A stretch of DNA of 12,467 nt, taken from the NCBI GenBank assembly GCA_027490555.1, contig JAIXXW010000233.1, positions 1 to 12,467 on the forward strand, read 5' to 3'. Made by a program: the position numbers and the translations under genes. This DNA is from Comamonadaceae bacterium. Lineage in GTDB: Bacteria > Pseudomonadota > Gammaproteobacteria > Burkholderiales > Burkholderiaceae_C. Below are positions 5,864 through 12,143 of the stretch, one piece after another; position 1 is the stretch's first letter, and each line of letters opens with the position of its first letter. The notes beneath the pieces are model-generated. The model was not told the origin of the DNA. It saw nothing but the letters and a program-made list of their open reading frames with translations, and did no database searches.

Positions 5864-7549
5864 TCAGGCCTGGCGGGCCGCGTCGGCCATGATCCACAGG
5901 GCCGCTTTTTCCGCAATCATCAAGGTCGGGCTGTTGGTGTTGCCGCTGGTGATGGTGGGCATCACCCCCGCATCGACCACGCGCAGGCCCGCCACACCGC
6001 GCACCTGCAGCCGCGCATTGACCACGGCCATCGGGTCGTCCTCGCGCCCCATGCGGGTGGTGCCCACGGGGTGGAAGATGGTGCTGGCGATGTCCCCGGC
6101 CAGCTTGGCCAGTTCTTCGTCGCTTTGGTACTGCACACCGGGTTTGAATTCTTCGGGCGCAAAAGGCGCCATGGCCGGTTGCGCCATGATGCGGCGCGTC
6201 ACCCGCAGGCTGTCGGCCGCGACCTGGCGGTCTTCCTCGGTGGCCAGGTAGTTGGGCGCGATGGCCGGTGCGTCTTCGAAACGGGGCGACTGGATCTCTA
6301 CCCTGCCCCGGCTGGTGGGGTTGAGGTTGCACACGCTGGCCGTGATGGCCGGGAAGCTGTGCAGCGGCTCGCCAAAGGCGTCCAGGCTCAGGGGCTGAAC
6401 GTGGTATTGGATGTTGGGCCAGGCACGGCCAGGGTCGCTGCGGGTGAAGGCCCCCAGCTGGCTGGGGGCCATGCTCATCGGGCCGGTGCGCTTGAGGGCG
6501 TACTCCAGCCCGATCATGGCCTTGCCCCACAGGCTGTTGGCCAGGGTGTTGAGGGTCCGCGCCCCTTTGACCTTGTAGACCGAGCGGATCTGCAAATGGT
6601 CTTGCAAGTTGGCGCCCACGCCCGGCAAATCGACCCGCACCGGCACGCCCTTGGCCTGCAGCAAATCGGCCGGGCCAATGCCCGAGAGCTGCAGGATCTG
6701 CACCGAACCAATGCTGCCCGCGCTCAGGATCACCTCGGCCTGGGCGCTCACGCTGACCGCCTGGCCCTGGCGCACCAGGTGTGCACCGGTGCAGCGCGTG
6801 CGGCCATCGGGCAGGGTGGCCAGCTGCAGGGCCTGTACCTGGGTTTCGGTCCACACGCTCAGGTTGGGGCGCTGCTGGGCAGGGCGCAAAAATGCCTTGG
6901 ACGCATTCCAGCGCCAGCCGTCCTTCTGGTTCACCTCGAAATAGCCCACGCCCTCGTTGTTGCCGGTGTTGAAGTCGGGCGTGGCCGGGATACCGGCTTG
7001 CACCGCAGCCTGTGCGAAGGCATCCAGCACCTCCCAGCGCAGGCGCTGTTTGTCGACGCGCCATTCGCCGCCGTGGCCGTGCAGCTGGGCAAAGTCCGCG
7101 CGTGCGCCCCCGTGCTGGCGGGCAAAATCCGCCGGCAATGGGGCATCGAGCTTGTGGTGGTTTTCGTGCGCCTTGAAGTCGGCCAGGCATTGCTGCCAGC
7201 GCCAGGCCTCGTCGCCGGTGAGCTCGGCCCATTGCTCGTAATCGCGCGACTGGCCGCGCATGTAAATCATGCCGTTGATGCTGCTGCACCCGCCCAGCGC
7301 TTTGCCCCGCGGGTAACGCAGGCTGCGCCCGTTGAGGCCTTGCGCGGGTTCGGTGTGGTAGAGCCAGTCGGTGCGTGGGTTGCCAATGCAGTACAGGTAA
7401 CCCACCGGGACGTGGATCCAGTGGTAGTTGTCATTCTTGCCCGCCTCCACCAGCAACACCCGCTTGCTGCCGTCGGCACTGAGCCGGTTGGCCAGCAGAC
7501 ACCCTGCGGTGCCTGCGCCGATGATGATGAAGTCGAAGCGGTTGTTCAT
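5864..7549 (-). CDS. GMC-family FAD alcohol dehydrogenase, probable 3-hydroxypropionate dehydrogenase
   Basis: The 561-residue protein is a full-length glucose-methanol-choline oxidoreductase of the choline-dehydrogenase-like branch. The FAD-binding fold starts at once: FIIIGAGTAG with G11, G13 and G16, and VLLVEAG at 31-37. GMC signature 1 is around PRGKALGGCSSINGMIYMRG (80-99) and signature 2 is GSIGSVQILQLSGIGP (278-293). The catalytic C-terminus has His493 in IFHPVGTTRMG and Asn in SGNTNSPT (535-542). It oxidises a primary alcohol to an aldehyde in the cytoplasm. It starts with ATG at 7549, overlapping the mmsA stop by one base (TGATG; a GTG at 7552 is possible), so translation is coupled. 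Pairing with MmsA and a LysR regulator resembles the 3-hydroxypropionate-degrading HpdH/MmsA systems of Pseudomonas; that substrate is inference. Other hydroxy acids or alcohols remain possible. Confidence 0.93.
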   Translation of the reverse strand: MNNRFDFIIIGAGTAGCLLANRLSADGSKRVLLVEAGKNDNYHWIHVPVGYLYCIGNPRTDWLYHTEPAQGLNGRSLRYPRGKALGGCSSINGMIYMRGQSRDYEQWAELTGDEAWRWQQCLADFKAHENHHKLDAPLPADFARQHGGARADFAQLHGHGGEWRVDKQRLRWEVLDAFAQAAVQAGIPATPDFNTGNNEGVGYFEVNQKDGWRWNASKAFLRPAQQRPNLSVWTETQVQALQLATLPDGRTRCTGAHLVRQGQAVSVSAQAEVILSAGSIGSVQILQLSGIGPADLLQAKGVPVRVDLPGVGANLQDHLQIRSVYKVKGARTLNTLANSLWGKAMIGLEYALKRTGPMSMAPSQLGAFTRSDPGRAWPNIQYHVQPLSLDAFGEPLHSFPAITASVCNLNPTSRGRVEIQSPRFEDAPAIAPNYLATEEDRQVAADSLRVTRRIMAQPAMAPFAPEEFKPGVQYQSDEELAKLAGDIASTIFHPVGTTRMGREDDPMAVVNARLQVRGVAGLRVVDAGVMPTITSGNTNSPTLMIAEKAALWIMADAARQA

Positions 7550-9060
7550 CACTTGGCCGTCGGCATCACAAACTCAGCACCTTTGCCAATGCTCTCGGGC
7601 CAGCGCTGCATGATGGATTTTTGCTTGGTGTAAAAGCGCACACCCTCTTCGCCATAGGCGTGCATGTCGCCAAACAGCGAACGCTTCCAGCCGCCAAAAC
7701 CGTGCCAGGCCATGGGCACCGGGATCGGCACGTTGATGCCCACCATGCCCACCTGGATGCGGCGCGAGAACTCACGCGCCACATTGCCGTCGCGGGTGAA
7801 GCAGCTCACGCCGTTGCCGAACTCGTGGTCGTTGATGATTTGCACGGCGGTGGCAAAGTCGGGCACGCGCACACAGCTCAGGACCGGGCCGAAGATCTCT
7901 TCCTGGTAAATCTTCATGTCGGTGCGCACGTGGTCAAACAGCGTGCCGCCGAGCCAGAAACCGTTGTCGCAACCCGCACCGGCCTTGGCGCCGTCAAACT
8001 CGCGGCCATCCACCAACAGCTGGGCGCCTTCGGCCACGCCGGCATCGATGTAGCCCTTGATGCGCTGACGTGCCGCGTCGGTGACGATGGGGCCCATCTC
8101 GGCGGCCAGGTTTTCCCCGTTGAGCACTTGCAGCGCTTTGGTGCGTTCGATCAGCTTGGGGATGATCTTGTCGGCCACATCGCCCACCAGCACCGCCACG
8201 CTGATCGCCATGCACCGCTCACCGGCCGAGCCGTAACCGGCGCCAATCAGCGCGTCCACGGTCTGCTCGATGTCGGCGTCGGGCATGACCACCAAATGGT
8301 TCTTCGCGCCGCCCAGGGCCTGCACCCGCTTGCCGTGGTGTGCGCCGGTCTCGTAGATGTAGTTGGCGATCGGGGTGGAGCCGACAAAGCTGATGGCTTT
8401 CACATCAGGGTGTTCCAGCAGGGCGTCCACGGCTTCCTTGTCGCCTTGCACCACGTTGAACACGCCGTCGGGCAGACCGGCTTTTTTCAGCAGATCGGCG
8501 ATGAACAGCGAAGGCGTTGGGTCGGTCGGGCTGGGTTTGAGGACGAAGGTGTTGCCCGCCGCAATCGCCACCGGGAACATCCACATGGGCACCATCACCG
8601 GGAAGTTGAAGGGCGTGATGCCCGCCACCACGCCCAGGGGCTGGCGCATCGTCCAGTTGTCGATGCCGGTCGACACCTGCTCGGTGTAGTCGCCCTTGAG
8701 CAGCTGGGGAATGCCGGTGGCGAATTCCACGATGTCGATGCCGCGCGAGACTTCGCCCTGGGCGTCGGTGAACACCTTGCCATGCTCGGCGGTGATCATG
8801 TGGGCCAGCGCGTCCTTGTGCAAGTTGAGCAGCTCCAGGAACTTGAACATCACACGCGCGCGGCGCAGCGGCGGCGTGTCGGCCCAGGCGGGAAAGGCCG
8901 CTTGCGCAGCGGCCACGGCTTGGGCCACTTCCGATGTGTTGGCCAAGGCCACTTGGCCGGTCACGGCGCCGGTGGCGGGGTTGGTCACGCTTTGGCTGCG
9001 GCCCGAGGCGCCAGGGATGACCTGGCCCTGGATGTAGTGACCGATGTGGGAAATGCTCAT
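7549..9060 (-). CDS. mmsA: (methyl)malonate-semialdehyde dehydrogenase, CoA-acylating
   Basis: The 503-residue product is a full-length MmsA, a cytoplasmic NAD-dependent aldehyde dehydrogenase that converts methylmalonate semialdehyde to propionyl-CoA or malonate semialdehyde to acetyl-CoA, releasing CO2. Key parts are ITPFNFPVMVPMWMFP (148-163) with the oxyanion Asn152, VLKPSPTDPTP with Lys175 contacting the cofactor, FVGSTPIANYIYETG as the cofactor loop, and the nucleophile Cys283 in SAGERCMAISVAV. The general-base Glu of hydrolytic aldehyde dehydrogenases is replaced: the motif reads ALGGAKNH rather than ELGGK, diagnostic of this CoA-using class. The frame extends upstream to 9240, but AAGGA six bases before the ATG at 9060 and the conserved MSISHIGHYIQGQ fix the start. 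It is the first gene of an operon with the GMC dehydrogenase and is divergent from lysR. Confidence 0.96.
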   Translation of the reverse strand: MSISHIGHYIQGQVIPGASGRSQSVTNPATGAVTGQVALANTSEVAQAVAAAQAAFPAWADTPPLRRARVMFKFLELLNLHKDALAHMITAEHGKVFTDAQGEVSRGIDIVEFATGIPQLLKGDYTEQVSTGIDNWTMRQPLGVVAGITPFNFPVMVPMWMFPVAIAAGNTFVLKPSPTDPTPSLFIADLLKKAGLPDGVFNVVQGDKEAVDALLEHPDVKAISFVGSTPIANYIYETGAHHGKRVQALGGAKNHLVVMPDADIEQTVDALIGAGYGSAGERCMAISVAVLVGDVADKIIPKLIERTKALQVLNGENLAAEMGPIVTDAARQRIKGYIDAGVAEGAQLLVDGREFDGAKAGAGCDNGFWLGGTLFDHVRTDMKIYQEEIFGPVLSCVRVPDFATAVQIINDHEFGNGVSCFTRDGNVAREFSRRIQVGMVGINVPIPVPMAWHGFGGWKRSLFGDMHAYGEEGVRFYTKQKSIMQRWPESIGKGAEFVMPTAK

Positions 9061-9128
9061 GGGGAATCCTTGTGGCTGGCGCCGGTGGCTTGTCGATGGT
9101 TCGGTTGCAGCAGCCCACATGGGGGACG

Positions 9129-9148
9129 ACTGCATTACGCATTGCAGT
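9129..9148. promoter_or_regulatory. inverted repeat over the mmsA transcription start
   Basis: ACTGCA (9129-9134), eight bases, TGCAGT (9143-9148) is a perfect 6-bp inverted repeat. It overlaps the predicted -10 box and start of transcription of mmsA, the position of a repressor operator. It is different in sequence from the LysR-type repeat at 9193-9214, so a second regulator may be involved. It shares ACTGCATT and GCATTGCA with the site at 5722-5732. Confidence 0.45.
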
Positions 9149-9174
9149 GTAGGCAGCCGCAGCACCTGCCACAA
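9146..9174 (-). promoter_or_regulatory. candidate promoter of the mmsA operon
   Basis: On the minus strand TTGTGG (9174-9169) and TACACT (9151-9146) are exactly 17 bases apart. The -10 is good (4 of 6 with the key A2 and T6); the -35 keeps only TTG, typical of a promoter that needs an activator. Transcription would start near 9139, giving a leader of about 79 bases to the ATG. Confidence 0.55.
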
Positions 9175-9192
9175 GAGCCCAAAACTGAATTG

Positions 9193-9214
9193 ATTGTTCA
9201 ATTTAGTGAACAAT
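9193..9214. promoter_or_regulatory. LysR-type binding site between lysR and mmsA
   Basis: ATTGTTCA (9193-9200), six bases, TGAACAAT (9207-9214) is a perfect 8-bp inverted repeat containing the T-N11-A core typical of LysR-type boxes (T9198 to A9210). Its centre lies about 65 bases upstream of the predicted mmsA start, the classic position of the LysR recognition site, and it abuts the start of lysR itself, allowing autoregulation. Confidence 0.75.
9209..9214 (+). promoter_or_regulatory. -10-like box AACAAT, 6 bases before the lysR ATG
   Basis: AACAAT ends six bases before the ATG at 9221 and lies inside the right arm of the LysR-type inverted repeat. It would place the lysR transcription start on its start codon, and regulator binding would block it directly. 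The -35 candidate TGAATT (9186-9191) at 17 bases is poor. Confidence 0.35.
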
Positions 9215-9220
9215 ATGTGG

Positions 9221-10171
9221 ATGAATGAGCAAAAAATCAACGCCCTCTGGACCCACCTGCACTGGCTGAGTGTGCTGGCCCAGCAAGGCAGTTACACCGC
9301 CGCTGCCGCCCGCCTGGGTGTGAGCAAGGCGGCGATGAGCCAGCGCATGGCCGAGCTGGAGCGCGCCGCCAAGGTCACCCTGGTGCAGCGCACCACCCGC
9401 AGCCTGCGCCTGACCGAGGCCGGTCAGAGGTTGGTGGACGAGACCCGCTCGGCCTTCGAGCAGATCGCGCAAAGCTTTGCCCAGGTGCGCGACCTGGCCG
9501 AGCAGCCCAGCGGATTGTTGCGCGTGACCGCACCGGTGGCCTTCGCGCGCCAGCAGCTCGTGCCTTTGCTGGCCGATTTCCTCAAAAATCACCCGGACGT
9601 TCGGCTCGAGCTGGACATGTCAGACCGCCTGAGCGCCCTGGCCACCGAGGGTTTTGACCTGGCGATTCGCCACACCGCCCGCCCGCCCGACACCCATGTG
9701 GCCTGGGCGCTGTGCGACACCGAATCGGTGCTGGTGGCCACCCGCGCCTATCTGCGCAAGCAGGGCGAACCGCACAGCCCCACCGACCTGCAGGCGCACA
9801 ACTGCCTGCATTACCCCCGCTCGCAAGACACCCCGGCCTGGACTTTCGAGCCGCGCGATCCTGCGGCCGGGGAGCGCATCACCGTGCCCGTGGGGGGCAG
9901 CTTTGCCGCCAACAACAGCGAAGCCCTGCGCGAAGCCGCCTTGGCCGGTGCGGGCATCGCCCTCTTGCCCGACTTCAGTGCCCAGGCCGCATTGCGCCAG
10001 GGCAAGCTGCAACGGGTGTTGCCCCACTGGAAACCCGTGGGCGCCTTTGCCGACACCATTTACGCCATCCGCCCCTACGCCCCGCACGTGCCCCGGGCCG
10101 TGACCGCGTTGGTGGAGCATCTGAGGGCGGGGTTGGCCGCTGGTTTTGCTCAGGGCCGCAGCAAAGGTTAA
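9221..10171 (+). CDS. LysR-family transcriptional regulator of the mmsA operon
   Basis: The 316-residue protein has the normal LysR layout: a winged helix-turn-helix at residues about 10-68 (GSYTAAAARLGVSKAAMSQRMAELE, then RTTRSLRLTEAG) and a two-lobed effector domain from about 90 (SGLLRVTAPVAFARQQLVPLLADFL) to about 300, of the CrgA-like type. It acts in the cytoplasm as a tetramer and usually needs a small-molecule inducer. The start is uncertain: ATG 9221, ATG 9215, or TTG 9194 inside the inverted repeat. None has a Shine-Dalgarno sequence; 9221 is preferred from its spacing to AACAAT. Divergence from mmsA with a shared LysR-type site makes control of that operon likely, perhaps with 3-hydroxypropionate or a related hydroxy acid as inducer. 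Its stop overlaps the convergent MarC stop by three bases. Confidence 0.92.
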   Translation: MNEQKINALWTHLHWLSVLAQQGSYTAAAARLGVSKAAMSQRMAELERAAKVTLVQRTTRSLRLTEAGQRLVDETRSAFEQIAQSFAQVRDLAEQPSGLLRVTAPVAFARQQLVPLLADFLKNHPDVRLELDMSDRLSALATEGFDLAIRHTARPPDTHVAWALCDTESVLVATRAYLRKQGEPHSPTDLQAHNCLHYPRSQDTPAWTFEPRDPAAGERITVPVGGSFAANNSEALREAALAGAGIALLPDFSAQAALRQGKLQRVLPHWKPVGAFADTIYAIRPYAPHVPRAVTALVEHLRAGLAAGFAQGRSKG

Positions 10172-10803
10172 CGTCCGGTCAGCACAGGAAACAGCTTGGT
10201 CAGCCCGTCGGCCATCACCTCGACGGCCAGTGCGGCCAGGATGAGGCCCATGAGGCGGGTCATGACGTTGATGCCGGTTTGGCCCAGGATGCGGGCAATC
10301 GGCGTGGCCAGTGAAAAGCACAAGGCGGTGGCCAGGGCGACGACCACGCCGTAGCCGACCAGGGTGCCCAGCTGGACGAAGTCTTTGGCTTTTTCGGCGT
10401 AGATCACCACGGTGGACATGGTCGCCGGTCCGGTCAGCAGCGGGATGGTCAGCGGCACCACGGCGATGCTGGCGCCCACAGCCGCTTTGGCTTCGGCGTT
10501 GTGCACCTCGTCGGCGTTGGCGCGGGCTTCGGCGGGTTGGGCATTCAGCATGGACAAGGCCGCCGTCAGCAGCAGCATGCCGCCGCCGACCTGGAAGCTG
10601 GCCAGTGAGATGCCGAAAAACTCCAGGATCTGCAGGCCCAGCAAGGCACTGGCTGCGATCACCACGAAAGCGGTGAACGAAGACACCCAGATGGTGCGCT
10701 GGCGCTGGACTCGGCCAAAGCCTTGTGTGTAGTGGATGAAAAAGGGGACACAGGCCAGCGGGTTGACGATGGCCAGCAAGGTGATGAGGGGTTTGAAATC
10801 CAT
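10168..10803 (-). CDS. MarC family integral membrane protein
   Basis: The 211-residue protein has six predicted membrane segments (about 5-23, 40-62, 67-87, 112-132, 142-165 and 183-205) and the MarC/YchE pattern: LLAIVNPLACVPFFI with Asn14-Pro15 in helix 1, QVGGGMLLLTAALSML in helix 3, and the signature VPLTIPLLTGPATMS (116-130). The family sits in the inner membrane. Its function is unknown; the old link to multiple antibiotic resistance came from the neighbouring marRAB operon in E. coli and has not held up. The ATG at 10803 is preceded by CACAAT six bases upstream and by no Shine-Dalgarno. It lies 43 bases after the MaoC stop on the same strand, so read-through is possible. Its TAA overlaps the TAA of lysR on the other strand. 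Confidence 0.92.
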   Translation of the reverse strand: MDFKPLITLLAIVNPLACVPFFIHYTQGFGRVQRQRTIWVSSFTAFVVIAASALLGLQILEFFGISLASFQVGGGMLLLTAALSMLNAQPAEARANADEVHNAEAKAAVGASIAVVPLTIPLLTGPATMSTVVIYAEKAKDFVQLGTLVGYGVVVALATALCFSLATPIARILGQTGINVMTRLMGLILAALAVEVMADGLTKLFPVLTGR

Positions 10804-10809
10804 CGCGCC

Positions 10810-10815
10810 ATTGTG
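10810..10815 (-). promoter_or_regulatory. -10-like box CACAAT, 6 bases before the MarC ATG
   Basis: On the minus strand CACAAT ends six bases before the ATG at 10803. A weak -35 candidate TGAGCA lies 16 bases upstream (10837-10832), inside a 12-base tandem repeat. The spacing would give a leaderless mRNA. Confidence 0.4.
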
Positions 10816-10820
10816 CCCCG

Positions 10821-10850
10821 CTTCAGGCCGGTGCTCAGCCCGGTGTTCAG
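10821..10850 (-). repeat. 12-base imperfect tandem repeat upstream of MarC
   Basis: On the minus strand CTGAACACCGGG (10850-10839) is followed directly by CTGAGCACCGGC (10838-10827), identical at 10 of 12 positions, and then by a partial third unit CTGAAG (10826-10821). The first unit contains the MaoC stop codon and the array covers the -35 region of the putative MarC promoter, so a regulatory role is possible. Confidence 0.5.
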
Positions 10851-11320
10851 GCCCCTGTGGCGGTCGCGGGCGTGCGGCGTCTGAACATGCCCCAGCCGTC
10901 CATGTGCAGCACCTTGTCGCCGTGCTGGTTGAACATTTCCCACAGGTTGCGCGTCATGCCCACATCCGGACGTTTGCCCATGGGTTTGGTCTCCAGCACC
11001 GTGCTTTGCAGGCGCAGGGTGTCCCCCGGGAACACCGGCTTGAGCCATTTGATGCTCTCCAGACCCGGTGAGCCCAGGCTGGAGGTTTTGCACAGATGGT
11101 TGGTCACCATCAGGCGCATGGCCATGGCGCAGGTGTGCCAGCCGCTGGCCGACAGGGCGCCAAACACCGAGGCCTTGGCCGCTTCGTCGTCCAGATGAAA
11201 GGGCTGCGGGTCAAACTGGGTGGCAAAAGCAATGATCTCTTCGCGGGTGGGTGTGATGGTGCCCAGGTCGCGCACCTGGCCCACCGCCATGTCTTCCCAA
11301 AAGTATTGGATCTGGGCCAT
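10847..11320 (-). CDS. MaoC-like (R)-specific hydratase / dehydratase
   Basis: The 157-residue protein is a single hot-dog domain of the MaoC family. Members hydrate trans-2-enoyl-CoA to (R)-3-hydroxyacyl-CoA, or act on related CoA esters such as mesaconyl-CoA, in the cytoplasm. The hydratase-2 motif is FATQFDPQPFHLDDEAAKAS with the catalytic pair Asp37 and His42, followed by the conserved FGALSASGWHT. SIKWLKPVFPGDTLRLQSTV is the usual central strand. The start at 11320 is well supported: GGGAGG six bases upstream and a one-base TGATG overlap with the SDR stop, so the two genes are translationally coupled. An SDR plus MaoC pair suggests acyl-CoA or hydroxyacyl metabolism, but the substrate cannot be read. 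Confidence 0.92.
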   Translation of the reverse strand: MAQIQYFWEDMAVGQVRDLGTITPTREEIIAFATQFDPQPFHLDDEAAKASVFGALSASGWHTCAMAMRLMVTNHLCKTSSLGSPGLESIKWLKPVFPGDTLRLQSTVLETKPMGKRPDVGMTRNLWEMFNQHGDKVLHMDGWGMFRRRTPATATGA

Positions 11321-12066
11321 CAGCGACCTCCCGAGATGTCCAGCAGACTCATGGTGGTGTAGCTGGCCTTGTCCGACAGCAGCCAGACAATGCCCTGGGC
11401 CACTTCTTCGGCCGTGCCGCCGCGCTGGGCGGGCACCAGGTGCTGCAGGTCCCTCACACGGTTGGGCAGGCCGCCCGAGGCGTGGATTTCGGTCTCGATC
11501 AGGCCGGGGCGAACGGCATTCACACGCACACCTTCGGCGGCCACTTCCTTGGCCAGGCCGATGGTGAAGGCGTCGATCGCCCCTTTGGCGGCGGCGTAAT
11601 CGACGTACTGGCCCGGAGCGCCGAGCCGGGCGGCGGCGCTGGACACGTTGACGATGCTGCCGCCTTCGCCGCCGTGCCGGGTGCTCATGCGGCGCACCGC
11701 TTCGCGGGCACAGATCAGGCTGCCGATCACGTTGATGTCGAACATGCGTTTCCAGCGGGCCACGCTCATCTCGTCCACACGGGCGGTGACGTCGACCACG
11801 CCGGCGTTGTTGACCAAGCCACTCAGGCGGCCAAATTTGGCATCGATGTGCTCAAACATGCGCAGCACCTGGCTTTCTTCGGCCACGTCGGCCTGCACCG
11901 ACATGGCTTGGCCGCCCTGGGCGCGGATCTGGCGGACCACCTCGTCGGCCGCCAGCGAGTTGGCGGTGTAGTTGACGGCCACCGACCAACCCTGTTGGGC
12001 CGCCAACAGGGCCGTCGCGGCACCGATGCCCCGGCTGCCGCCGGTCACCAACAAGACCTTGTTCAT
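11320..12066 (-). CDS. short-chain dehydrogenase/reductase (FabG-like)
   Basis: The 248-residue protein is a classical SDR, an NAD(P)-dependent oxidoreductase working on hydroxyl/keto groups in the cytoplasm. The cofactor motif is TGGSRGIG (8-15), NNAG lies at 86-89, Asn112 in FDINVIGS, and the catalytic Ser143, Tyr157 and Lys161 in NVSSAAARLG and YAAAK. RPGLIETEIHASGG follows and the C-terminus is LLDISGGR, all in family positions. The frame extends upstream to 12174, but AGGAGA six bases before the ATG at 12066 and the MNKVLLVTGG start exclude that. It is first in the SDR-MaoC(-MarC) group and divergent from the isomerase gene. Annotation as glucose-1-dehydrogenase-like or 3-oxoacyl-reductase-like would be guesswork. 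Confidence 0.94.
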   Translation of the reverse strand: MNKVLLVTGGSRGIGAATALLAAQQGWSVAVNYTANSLAADEVVRQIRAQGGQAMSVQADVAEESQVLRMFEHIDAKFGRLSGLVNNAGVVDVTARVDEMSVARWKRMFDINVIGSLICAREAVRRMSTRHGGEGGSIVNVSSAAARLGAPGQYVDYAAAKGAIDAFTIGLAKEVAAEGVRVNAVRPGLIETEIHASGGLPNRVRDLQHLVPAQRGGTAEEVAQGIVWLLSDKASYTTMSLLDISGGR

Positions 12067-12143
12067 CGCGTGTCTCCTGCAAAAATGTGTGCTTGCGGTT
12101 AAAAACGTTGCTGCAAAGATTACACAACACACAAGGAGACCGC
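12067..12143. promoter_or_regulatory. divergent promoter region between SDR and isomerase
   Basis: This 77-base interval is richer in A/T than its surroundings and must hold both promoters. For the plus strand TTGCGG (12093-12098) and AAGATT (12116-12121) are 17 bases apart. For the minus strand TTGTGT and TTTTAA are also 17 bases apart, overlapping the first. All matches are partial. Both genes have a good ribosome site at its edges (AAGGAG and AGGAGA). Confidence 0.4.

Noticed and set aside
6071..9228. Very long open frames on the plus strand (6071-7633 and 7621-9228) opposite the GMC and mmsA genes
   Set aside because: They are antisense to two genes with intact catalytic motifs, and their His/Gly/Ala/Gln-rich translations match no fold. 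High GC third positions explain the lack of stops.
9061..9240. Upstream extension of mmsA to 9240
   Set aside because: It would cross the predicted promoter and LysR site and the start of lysR; the ATG at 9060 has a good AAGGA ribosome site.
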